From: a bacterium
Lineage (GTDB): Bacteria; Chloroflexota; Chloroflexia; Thermomicrobiales; UBA6265
DNA length: 6,230 nucleotides
NCBI GenBank assembly: GCA_029977305.1
Contig: JAPOLF010000116.1
Coordinates: 1-6,230 of the forward strand
Direction of reading: 5' to 3'
The notes beneath the pieces were generated by a model. It ran no database searches and had not been told where the DNA came from. It saw only the letters and a list, made by a program, of their open reading frames with translations. Below are positions 1 to 5,586 of the stretch, one piece after another (the first letter of the stretch is position 1; each line of letters starts with the position of its first letter). The position numbers and the translations under genes are program-made.

Positions 1-376
1 GCCCCGCCACCGCGAATGCCCAAGCGAGGACCGCTCCCGCCGCCTCGCTCGCCACCCCATCTCCCCACACCGTGCGCACCAACCGCCACCCGATCTCCAC
101 CTCCCCGGCGATCGCGGGGTGATCCGCCATATCAAGCGTCACCCATCCGAGGAAGGCCCCATCGTCTCGGCGCGTCACCGCCCACCGCCCGAACCCGTGG
201 TCCGTCCACGCCGCGGCACTCCGCCCGATCGACGCATCGCTCGCCGCCCGCGTTTGAGGCCCGCCGAGGAACCGCATCACCGCAGGATCGGCGTTCATTG
301 CCCCCAAGGCCGCGGCGTCCGTCTCCGCCAGAGGCCGAAGCTCCAATCGCGAGGTGCTGATCCGCGCGTCACCCAT
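1..376 (-). CDS. GNAT family N-acetyltransferase (RimJ/RimL-like), C-terminus beyond left edge
   Basis: The minus strand is open from an ATG at 376 to the left edge, giving 125 codons of a protein that probably has about 170-180. The translation begins MGDARISTSRLELRPL, the usual opening of RimJ/RimL-type GNAT enzymes (R-L-x-L-R-P-L at residues 10-16). It continues with a WAV/GWVTLD strand pair (65-82), EVEIGWRL (92-99) and WGDGVASEA (104-112), which is the acetyl-CoA pyrophosphate-binding motif A (G-x-G-x-A) at the start of its helix. A GGAG ribosome-binding site (plus-strand 386-389) lies nine bases before the ATG. Members transfer acetyl from acetyl-CoA to an amine on a protein, antibiotic or small molecule; the acceptor cannot be told here. 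It is divergent from the transporter operon. The fold is confident, the substrate unknown. Confidence 0.9.
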   Translation of the reverse strand, partial: MGDARISTSRLELRPLAETDAAALGAMNADPAVMRFLGGPQTRAASDASIGRSAAAWTDHGFGRWAVTRRDDGAFLGWVTLDMADHPAIAGEVEIGWRLVRTVWGDGVASEAAGAVLAWAFAVAG

Positions 377-428
377 CCACCGGTACTCCAATGCACATCT
401 CGATGCCCCGAATTTCGTGACCGTGTGT

Positions 429-439
429 CCCAAATTGGG
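429..439. repeat. Short inverted repeat in the divergent intergenic region
   Basis: CCCAAATTGGG has 5-bp arms around one central base. It is flanked by a further ATTTC (412-416) and GAAAT (440-444) pair, so the dyad is nested. It stands out as A/T-containing symmetry in GC-rich DNA, about 50 bases upstream of the acetyltransferase ATG. It could be an operator or part of a promoter, but chance is not excluded. Confidence 0.3.
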
Positions 440-460
440 GAAATCCGCTCATCTTCCCCC

Positions 461-475
461 GCTCACTGGGTGCGC
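461..475. promoter_or_regulatory. Possible operator: imperfect GCTCAC/GTGCGC dyad
   Basis: GCTCAC (461-466) and GTGCGC (470-475) form a five-of-six matched inverted repeat around TGG. The half-site GCTCA recurs in this intergenic region at 447 (GCTCAT), 501 and 557 (GCTCACCA), and in the perfect palindrome at 599-618. Repeated half-sites upstream of a sugar-transport operon are typical of LacI- or GntR-type operators, but no regulator gene is visible here, so the role is inferred. Confidence 0.25.
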
Positions 476-521
476 TGCCGGACTCCACCATGGCTGGTCC
501 GCTCACCAAACCGCTCTGCGC

Positions 522-527
522 TATGAT
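522..527 (+). promoter_or_regulatory. Candidate -10 box for the transporter operon
   Basis: TATGAT matches the TATAAT consensus at five of six positions and is the best -10-like hexamer I see in the region. No convincing -35 box lies 16-18 bases upstream (the sequence around 498-505 is C-rich). If used, transcription would start near 534 and give a leader of about 110 bases that contains the stem-loops at 557-619. Confidence 0.25.
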
Positions 528-556
528 GCGCGCGATGACCCGGACACGCGATGTGC

Positions 557-619
557 GCTCACCACAGCGTGCTCCGTCGTCCGCGGTGATCACACGCTGG
601 GGCTCAGTGGTGAGCCCCA
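557..619 (+). promoter_or_regulatory. Structured leader with competing stem-loops before the SBP gene
   Basis: A perfect hairpin is formed by TGGGGCTCA (598-606) and TGAGCCCCA (611-619) around the loop GTGG. It ends 12 bases before the Shine-Dalgarno sequence GAGGAGG at 631-637. The same bases can pair differently: GCTCACCAC (557-565) is fully complementary to GTGGTGAGC (607-615), and inside it AGCGTG (566-571) pairs with CACGCT (593-598). The two folds share 607-615 and so exclude each other, as in an attenuator or translational switch. There is no T-run after the hairpin, so intrinsic termination is unlikely. The 20-bp palindrome could equally be a protein-binding operator. Confidence 0.45.
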
Positions 620-643
620 CTAGGAGCAACGAGGAGGACACCA

Positions 644-1612
644 ATGCTCCGATTCACCCGCAGGGCGCTTGCCGCAACAGCGCTCTTGGCCACGGTGGGC
701 TTCACGTCGGCGCTGCCGGCGGTGGCGCAGGACGATGAGATCAAGATCATCGTCGTCAGCCACGGCCAGGCGTCTGATCCATTCTGGTCCGTCGTCCAGA
801 AGGGCGTTGCCCAGGCTGGCGAGGACATGGGCGTCACCGTCGAGTACCAGGCCCCGACCACGTTCGACATGGTCGCCATGGCCCAGTTGATCGATGCCGC
901 CGTCGCCACCGCGCCGGATGGCCTCGTCGTCTCCGTTCCTGATGCTGAGGCCCTCGGCCCCTCCATTGAGGCCGCCGTCGCCGCTGGCATCCCGGTCATC
1001 ACCATGAACTCCGGTTCCGACGTCGCCAAGTCCCTCGGCGCCCTGACCCACGTCGGTCAGACCGAGTACGAGGCCGGCTTCGGCGGTGGTGAGCGCATGG
1101 CTGCCGCCGGCGTCACCAAGGCCCTCTGCGTGAACCAAGAGGTTGGCAACGCCGGTCTCGACGCTCGCTGCCAGGGCTTCACCGATGCGATGACCGCCGC
1201 CGGCGGCACCGTTGAGGTGCTCGGTGTCGATCTCGCCGACCCGACCGGTGCCCAGCAGAAGATTGAGGCCGCCCTCACCGCGGCCCCGGACGTCAACGGC
1301 GTCCTCACCCTCGGCCCGACTGGCTCCGCGCCGGCCCTCGCTGCCATGGAGGCCCTCGGCCTCGGTGGCAAGGTCCAGCTCGCGACCTTCGACCTCTCCC
1401 CTGAGGTCCTCCAGGCCCTCAAGGACGGCAAGATGCTCTTCGCGATCGATCAGCAGCAGTACATTCAAGGCTACCTGCCGATCGTTCTCCTGAGCCTCAA
1501 CGCCCGCAACCTCAACACCATCGCCAACGAAGTCCTGATGACGGGCCCCGGCTTCGTCACCCCGGACAACGCCGAGAAGGTGATGGCTCTCGCCGAGGCT
1601 GGCACCCGCTAG
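644..1612 (+). CDS. Sugar/cyclitol ABC transporter substrate-binding protein (CUT2, Peripla_BP_4)
   Basis: This is the extracytoplasmic receptor that captures the substrate and delivers it to the permease encoded next. The 322-residue product has a signal peptide with basic start (R3, R6, R7), hydrophobic core and probable cleavage after A-V-A at 26-28. No lipobox cysteine follows, so it is predicted to be soluble rather than a lipoprotein; the RR pair makes Tat export possible but weakly supported. The mature part is a type I periplasmic-binding fold: strand IKIIVVSHGQASDPFW (33-48), the paired cysteines C162 and C176 around NQEVGN that I recall as conserved in this subgroup and possibly disulfide-bonded, F249-D250 in the ligand hinge, and DQQQY (269-273) before QGYLP. 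These features fit fructose/ribose/rhizopine-type binding proteins. GAGGAGG six bases before the ATG fixes the start. Its exact ligand is not readable; the IolE-like gene downstream favours a cyclitol. Confidence 0.93.
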   Translation: MLRFTRRALAATALLATVGFTSALPAVAQDDEIKIIVVSHGQASDPFWSVVQKGVAQAGEDMGVTVEYQAPTTFDMVAMAQLIDAAVATAPDGLVVSVPDAEALGPSIEAAVAAGIPVITMNSGSDVAKSLGALTHVGQTEYEAGFGGGERMAAAGVTKALCVNQEVGNAGLDARCQGFTDAMTAAGGTVEVLGVDLADPTGAQQKIEAALTAAPDVNGVLTLGPTGSAPALAAMEALGLGGKVQLATFDLSPEVLQALKDGKMLFAIDQQQYIQGYLPIVLLSLNARNLNTIANEVLMTGPGFVTPDNAEKVMALAEAGTR

Positions 1613-1627
1613 TCCCGATGAGTGCAC

Positions 1628-1659
1628 GTCGGGCCCCGTCGGCAACGGCGGGGCCCGAC
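1628..1659 (+). promoter_or_regulatory. Intercistronic hairpin between SBP and permease genes
   Basis: GTCGGGCCCCG (1628-1638) and CGGGGCCCGAC (1649-1659) form a perfect 11-bp, nearly all-GC stem with a 10-base loop, starting 15 bases after the SBP stop codon. No T-run follows, so it is not a classical intrinsic terminator. Hairpins in this position in transporter operons commonly protect the SBP message from 3' decay or reduce read-through, so that the receptor is made in excess over membrane components. That role is inferred from position. Confidence 0.65.
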
Positions 1660-1730
1660 CCTATCCCACGGCAACGCTGCCAACCAACCCCAGCGACATC
1701 GCGTGTCGCTGATCCGGCAAGGACGCAACG

Positions 1731-2789
1731 ATGAGCGCTTCAGCCGCACCTGCGCCGCCGCAGACCGACGAGCGGGTCGCCAAGGTCAATCCCATCCGTC
1801 AGTTCTTCTCTCGCCCGGAGGCCGGCGCCATCTCCGGCGCCATCGCCATCTGGCTCGTCTTCGCGCTCTACCCCGTCTCCCAGGCGGGATTCCTCTCCGC
1901 CCGCGGCACCGCCAGCTACCTGGAAGTCGCCGCGGAACTCGGCATCCTCGCGGTCCCCGTCGCCCTCCTCATGATCGGCGGCGAGTTCGACCTCTCCATC
2001 GGCTCCGTCATCGGCATTTGCGGAATGGTCACCGCCATGCTCGCCACCGAGATCGGCTGGAACATCTGGCCGGCGCTCGCCGTGGCACTCCTGGTGGCGC
2101 TCGCGATCGGAGCCCTCAACGGCTTCATCGTCGTCCGCACCGGACTCCCGTCCTTCATCGTCACCTTGGCCACGCTCTTCATGGTGCGCGGCCTCACCAT
2201 TGCCTTGACTCGCCTCGTCACGGGGCGCACCCAAATCGGCAAACTCAAAGAGGCAGCCGGCTACGACAGCGCGGCCTTCATCTTCGCCAAGGAAATCCCG
2301 ATCGGCGGCATCACGCTCCCGGTCAGCATCCTCTGGTGGATCGGCCTCGTCATCGTCGGCACCTGGCTCCTCCAACGCACCCAGTTCGGCAACTGGATCT
2401 ACGGCGTCGGCGGCAATCCCCACGCCGCCCGCAACGTCGGCGTCCCCGTCGACAAGGTCAAGATCATCCTCTTCATGTGCACCGCCGCATCTGCCTGGCT
2501 CCTCTCGACCATCCAAGCCACCACCTACGGCGGCACGGACGTCCTCCGCGGCGAGAACCGCGAGTTCTACGCGATCATCGCCGCCGTCATCGGCGGCAAC
2601 CTCCTCACCGGCGGCTTCGGCAGCGTCGTCGGCGCGGCATTCGGCGCCCTCATCTACGGCATGATCCAGCAAGGCGTCGTCTACGCCGGGATCGACGCCG
2701 ACTGGGTCCAGTTCTTCCTCGGCGCGATGCTCCTCGTCGCCGTGCTCGTCAACCGTGCCATTCGCGCTCGCGCCATGGGAGGCAAGTGA
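1731..2789 (+). CDS. Sugar ABC transporter permease (BPD_transp_2, CUT2 family)
   Basis: This integral membrane subunit forms, probably as a homodimer, the channel of the importer. The 352-residue product has a polar cytoplasmic N-terminus (1-30) followed by many hydrophobic segments, for example about 31-50, 65-82, 112-136, 200-214, 243-262, 280-296, 298-318 and 328-342. Family signatures are GGEFDLSIGS (83-92), TGLPSFIVTLATLFMVRG (137-154), the cytoplasmic coupling segment GVGGNPHAARNVGV (225-238) and GGNLLTGGFGS (288-298). These are typical of RbsC/FrcC-type permeases. Length is slightly above the usual 310-340 because of the N-terminal tail. AAGGA (1719-1723) lies seven bases before the ATG. 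The stop codon overlaps the ATPase start by one base (TGATG), indicating translational coupling. Confidence 0.96.
   Translation: MSASAAPAPPQTDERVAKVNPIRQFFSRPEAGAISGAIAIWLVFALYPVSQAGFLSARGTASYLEVAAELGILAVPVALLMIGGEFDLSIGSVIGICGMVTAMLATEIGWNIWPALAVALLVALAIGALNGFIVVRTGLPSFIVTLATLFMVRGLTIALTRLVTGRTQIGKLKEAAGYDSAAFIFAKEIPIGGITLPVSILWWIGLVIVGTWLLQRTQFGNWIYGVGGNPHAARNVGVPVDKVKIILFMCTAASAWLLSTIQATTYGGTDVLRGENREFYAIIAAVIGGNLLTGGFGSVVGAAFGALIYGMIQQGVVYAGIDADWVQFFLGAMLLVAVLVNRAIRARAMGGK
2777..2782 (+). promoter_or_regulatory. Ribosome-binding site that sets the ATPase start
   Basis: GGGAGG lies six bases before the ATG at 2789, inside the last codons of the permease gene. The ATPase frame stays open far upstream, to about 1622, but that upstream part is an Arg/Pro/His-rich shadow of the permease frame. 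This site and the TGATG overlap identify 2789 as the true start. Confidence 0.8.
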
Positions 2790-3670
2790 TGACTGACCGC
2801 ACATCCGGCATCCCTGACTCCCCGATCGAGGTGCCTCCGGGTCGGCAGGGGCAGACCCCGCTCCTCGACCTCCGCCATGTCTCCAAGCACTTCGGCCGCG
2901 TCATCGCGCTCAGCGATGTCTCCATCAACGTCTACCCCGGCGAGGTCATGTGCCTCCTCGGCGACAACGGCGCCGGCAAGTCCACCCTCATCAAGGTCCT
3001 CTGCGGCGTGCATCAGCCCTCTGACGGTGCCTACCTTGTGGAGGGAACGCCCGTCCGATTCACCTCCCCCCGCGAGGCGCTCGACGCCGGCATCGGCACC
3101 GTCTATCAAGACCTTGCCATGATCCCGCTGATGAGCGTTGCCCGGAACTTCTTCCTCGGCAGCGAACCGACCAAAGGCGTCGTCCCCTTCCGCCGGTTCG
3201 ACCTCGAGTTCGCCGACAAGGTCACCCGCGAGGAGATGGCCAAGATGGGCATCATCCTCCGCGACACCAACCAACCCGTCGGCACCCTCTCCGGAGGCGA
3301 GCGGCAGTGCGTCGCCATCGCTCGCGCCGTCTACTTCGGCGCCAAGGTCCTCATCCTTGACGAGCCCACCGCCGCCCTCGGCGTCAAGGAGGCCTCCGTC
3401 GTCCTCCGCTACATCGCCCAAGCCCGCGCCCGCGGTCTCGGCGTCGTGTTCATCACCCACAATGTCGACCACGCCTACCCGATCGGCGACCGCTTCACCA
3501 TCCTCAATCGCGGCCGCTCCTACGGCACCTTCACCAAGGCCGAGGTCTCCCATGCCGAGGTGATGAAGATGATGGCCGGTGGCGAGGAACTCGAAACCCT
3601 CGCCAAGGAACTCGAGAAATACGAGAACCCGAACACCATCGCCGCCATCAACGCCGCGAGCGGAAACTGA
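2789..3670 (+). CDS. Sugar ABC transporter ATP-binding protein, single-domain (CUT2, FrcA-like)
   Basis: This cytoplasmic ATPase drives the importer. The 293-residue product has one complete nucleotide-binding domain: Walker A GDNGAGKST (58-66), Q-loop glutamine Q107 in VYQDL, signature LSGGERQ (167-173), Walker B VLILDEP (187-193) with catalytic E192, the D-loop region TAALG after it, and switch histidine H224 in FITHN. All key residues are intact, so it should be active as a homodimer. Many CUT2 ATPases (RbsA, AraG, XylG) are about 500 residues with two fused domains; this one is the single-domain type, like FrcA. It has a roughly 24-residue Pro/Gly-rich N-terminal extension before the domain and a charged, Glu/Lys-rich tail at about 263-285. 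Start at 2789 is set by GGGAGG and by overlap with the permease stop. Specificity comes from the binding protein, not this subunit. Confidence 0.96.
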   Translation: MTDRTSGIPDSPIEVPPGRQGQTPLLDLRHVSKHFGRVIALSDVSINVYPGEVMCLLGDNGAGKSTLIKVLCGVHQPSDGAYLVEGTPVRFTSPREALDAGIGTVYQDLAMIPLMSVARNFFLGSEPTKGVVPFRRFDLEFADKVTREEMAKMGIILRDTNQPVGTLSGGERQCVAIARAVYFGAKVLILDEPTAALGVKEASVVLRYIAQARARGLGVVFITHNVDHAYPIGDRFTILNRGRSYGTFTKAEVSHAEVMKMMAGGEELETLAKELEKYENPNTIAAINAASGN

Positions 3671-3700
3671 CGGGCGGGAGGGCAGGGGAGGAGAATCGTC

Positions 3701-4630
3701 GTGCACATCCGCGTCGCCAATGCGCCGGTCTCATGGGGCGTCCTCGAATTCGACGACATGATCGGCGGCGGTGGTCCGTGGCATCAGGTCCTCGACGAGA
3801 TGGCCGAGACCGGCTACGTCGGCACCGAACTCGGCGACTTCGGCTACCTCCCCACTGATCCGCCCCACCTGATCGCCGAGCTCTCCTCCCGCGGGCTCGC
3901 CATGCTCGGTGCCTTCATCCCCGTCGAACTGCGCAACCCCGACGCCATCGCCCCCGCCTGCACACTCGCTGTTGAGGTTGCCACCTTGCTCGCCGCGGTC
4001 GCCACCCCCGAGAGCGCTCCCGGCCCCTTCATCGTCCTCTCCGACGACAACGGGTGCGACCCCGTCCGCACCGCCAACGCCGGCCGCGTCTGCCCCGAGA
4101 TGCACCTCACCCCCGCCGAGTGGCAACACCTCGTGGCCAATGCCGAGGTGTTCGCCCGCACCGTGCGCGACGCCACCGGCCTCCGCACCGTCTTCCACCA
4201 CCACTCCGCCGGCTTCGTCGAGACCCCCGCCGAGATCGACGAGTTCCTCGACGCCACCGACCCCACCCTCATCGGCCTCGTCTTCGACACCGGCCATTTC
4301 GTCTATGGCGCCGGACCGGATCACGCCGATCCCGCCGACTTCATCCGCGCCCATCGCGATCGCATCTGGCACGTCCACTTCAAGGACTGCCATCCCGCTG
4401 TCGCCGCCGAGGCCCGCACCAACGAACTCGACTATTTCGAGGCGCTCCGCCGCGGCGTCTTCTGCGAACTCGGTCGCGGAGAGGTCGATTTCCCGGAAGT
4501 GCTCGCCGCCCTCCAGGACATCGGCTACGACGGCTGGATCGTCGTCGAGCAGGACGTCCTCCCCGGTATGGGCACCCCCCGCGAGAGCGCGCTCCGCAAC
4601 CGGGAGTACCTGCGAACCATCGGACTCTAG
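3701..4630 (+). CDS. TIM-barrel sugar isomerase/epimerase-family protein, IolE-like (probable myo-inosose-2 dehydratase)
   Basis: The 309-residue product belongs to the xylose-isomerase-like TIM-barrel (AP endonuclease 2) superfamily. It follows the pattern I recall of IolE, which dehydrates 2-keto-myo-inositol in inositol breakdown: ANAPVSWGV near the N-terminus (6-14), GTELG (41-45), TPAEWQ, FHHHSAG (165-171), TPAEIDEFL, VFDTGH (194-199), HVHFKD (224-229), GRGEVDF, and GYDGWIVVEQD ending with E283. D196, H226 and E283 are likely metal-site residues, by analogy. Length is close to IolE (about 300). The start is a GTG with AGGAG at 3689-3693, seven bases upstream; the gene follows the ATPase after 30 bases, so it is most likely the last gene of the operon. 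Alternatives are an inosose isomerase (IolI-like) or another keto-sugar epimerase. Family is confident, exact reaction moderately so. Confidence 0.88.
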   Translation: MHIRVANAPVSWGVLEFDDMIGGGGPWHQVLDEMAETGYVGTELGDFGYLPTDPPHLIAELSSRGLAMLGAFIPVELRNPDAIAPACTLAVEVATLLAAVATPESAPGPFIVLSDDNGCDPVRTANAGRVCPEMHLTPAEWQHLVANAEVFARTVRDATGLRTVFHHHSAGFVETPAEIDEFLDATDPTLIGLVFDTGHFVYGAGPDHADPADFIRAHRDRIWHVHFKDCHPAVAAEARTNELDYFEALRRGVFCELGRGEVDFPEVLAALQDIGYDGWIVVEQDVLPGMGTPRESALRNREYLRTIGL

Positions 4631-4643
4631 CCCCGCCCTTCGA

Positions 4644-5348
4644 CTACCAATGGATTTCCACGCGCGTGCCGATGTCCACGAACTGGTAGAGGTGGTCCGC
4701 CGCCTCCGGTGAGAGCGCCACGCACCCGAGCGTCGGCGCCGCCCCGTTCTCCAGCACGTTCCCGTACGAATCCAGCGAGTAGGAGTGGAACCCGTTCTCC
4801 CGATCCGGGTCGAACCCCACCCAATCGGCGATGTACGCCTGCGCATACTCGGACCACGTCAGATCGGCCACCTTCTCCTGCACCGACCACGTCCCCACCG
4901 CCGTCGCGTAGAACCCGTCGTCCGACGTGTCCTCCGACGTCGCCGCCCAGTACATCCCCACCGCCGAGTCGCCCTCGAACAGCGTGACCTGACTCGCGGA
5001 GCGATTCACATCCACCCACCGCTCGAAGGAGACCGCCTCGCCCCCGGTGCCGTCGAACGACAACCACTCACCCGAGGCCCAGCCCCAGCGCTCGCCGGAC
5101 AGCAATTCCCACCAGCCGTCCTCGGTCGGCCCCGCGATCACCTCGGCCCACTCGCCGTAGCCCAGCGTGGCCGTCACCTCAGCCCAGGTGCCCGGTTCCG
5201 CCCGCAGATTGAGCGCGTCCGCGATCACCGTCGCCCCGGAACCCGCCCGCGCCTCGCGCGCCGCAGGACCCCATCGCCCGATCACCGCCCCCAGCGCCAC
5301 GGCTGCCATGCGCAGCACGCCTCGCCGCCCGATGCGACCACGTTCCAT
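4644..5348 (-). CDS. Tat-exported SH3 and L,D-transpeptidase (YkuD)-fold protein with altered catalytic motif
   Basis: The 234-residue product starts with a Tat-like signal, GRRGVLRMAAVALGAV (7-22), with probable cleavage after A-R-A at 33-35. A bacterial SH3 domain follows (about 40-96; NLRAEPG at 47-53, W/G-rich strands), usual in cell-wall binding. A YkuD-type domain spans about 108-234: WVDVNRSASQVTLFEGD, VGTW, H188, then 17 residues to TLGCVAL with C209, and GTRVEI at the end. YkuD enzymes cross-link peptidoglycan through the cysteine. Here His and Cys are kept with standard spacing, but the motif Ser/Thr-His-Gly-Cys-x-Arg/Asn reads T-L-G-C-V-A, so activity may be changed. The ATG at 5348 is preferred over one at 5372 because CCCTCC on the plus strand at 5355-5360 is an ideal ribosome-binding site and the shorter form gives a compact signal peptide. 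The gene converges on the operon with 13 bases between stops. Confidence 0.85.
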   Translation of the reverse strand: MERGRIGRRGVLRMAAVALGAVIGRWGPAAREARAGSGATVIADALNLRAEPGTWAEVTATLGYGEWAEVIAGPTEDGWWELLSGERWGWASGEWLSFDGTGGEAVSFERWVDVNRSASQVTLFEGDSAVGMYWAATSEDTSDDGFYATAVGTWSVQEKVADLTWSEYAQAYIADWVGFDPDRENGFHSYSLDSYGNVLENGAAPTLGCVALSPEAADHLYQFVDIGTRVEIHW

Positions 5349-5354
5349 CCCGTT

Positions 5355-5360
5355 CCCTCC
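5355..5360 (-). promoter_or_regulatory. Ribosome-binding site that sets the transpeptidase-like gene start
   Basis: GGAGGG on the minus strand lies six bases before the ATG at 5348. An in-frame ATG at 5372 has a weaker GAGG about seven bases upstream and lies inside the stem of the hairpin at 5366-5403, which would hinder initiation there. Confidence 0.6.
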
Positions 5361-5365
5361 AGCAG

Positions 5366-5403
5366 GGCGCATCCCCGAGCCTCACCTCGGTGGCGGATGC
5401 GCC
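5366..5403 (-). promoter_or_regulatory. Stem-loop in the leader of the transpeptidase-like gene
   Basis: GGCGCATCC (5366-5374) pairs with GGATGCGCC (5395-5403), and inside it CCGAG (5375-5379) pairs with CTCGG (5386-5390) around a 6-base loop, leaving TGGC (5391-5394) as a one-sided bulge. The structure begins five bases upstream of the ribosome-binding site at 5355-5360. No T-run follows on either strand. It may stabilise the message or act as an operator-like palindrome; the function is not shown. Confidence 0.5.
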
Positions 5404-5535
5404 ATGGTTCACCGGTCGCCCAACCCCCTCCCGGCGTGGGCGTGTCCACCCACCTCTACGCCCCCTGCGCGGATGCGGTTTCCCGCAAAACGTCCGTTCG
5501 CCGCGAATTGCCGCGTCCAGCCGAGGAAATCGCTG

Positions 5536-5544
5536 TGCGAGAAT
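5536..5544 (+). promoter_or_regulatory. Weak extended -10 candidate for the YifB/ComM gene
   Basis: TGC followed by GAGAAT resembles an extended -10 (TGn plus four of six matches to TATAAT) and lies 42 bases before the ATG at 5587. There is no recognisable -35 box 17 bases upstream. The rest of the 5404-5586 spacer shows nothing else I can name. Confidence 0.18.
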
Positions 5545-5586
5545 CAACCTGATGCGGCACATCCGCCCCGCCCACTCGGAGTCCTG

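Noticed and set aside
16..526. Plus-strand open frames over the left end
   Set aside because: Pro/Arg/Ser-rich translations without domain features; the minus strand here encodes a clear GNAT protein.
620..1645. Long minus-strand open frame opposite the SBP gene
   Set aside because: It is an antisense shadow of a GC-rich gene. Composition is Gly/Asp/Arg-biased, with no domain and no ribosome-binding site.
1628..1659. Intrinsic terminator ending the operon after the SBP gene
   Set aside because: The stem is strong but is followed by CCTATCCC rather than a T-run, and the next gene is on the same strand with its own ribosome-binding site, so an intercistronic hairpin fits better.
1622..2788. 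Upstream extension of the ATPase frame by 389 codons, which would give a 682-residue protein
   Set aside because: The extension is rich in Arg, Pro and His and is the shadow of the permease frame. The ribosome-binding site at 2777-2782 and the TGATG overlap place the true start at 2789.
1740..2804. Long minus-strand open frame opposite the permease gene
   Set aside because: Extremely Asp/Glu/Ala/Gly-rich translation mirroring the membrane-protein codons; the plus-strand permease has clear family motifs.
2681..3706. Long minus-strand open frame opposite the ATPase gene
   Set aside because: Shadow frame; the plus strand carries all ABC ATPase motifs.
4631..4643. Bidirectional terminator between the convergent stop codons
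   Set aside because: The gap is 13 bases and I find no inverted repeat or T-run there.
3731..4846. Long minus-strand open frame opposite the IolE-like gene
   Set aside because: It spans two unrelated genes in the wrong frame and shows no recognisable domain.
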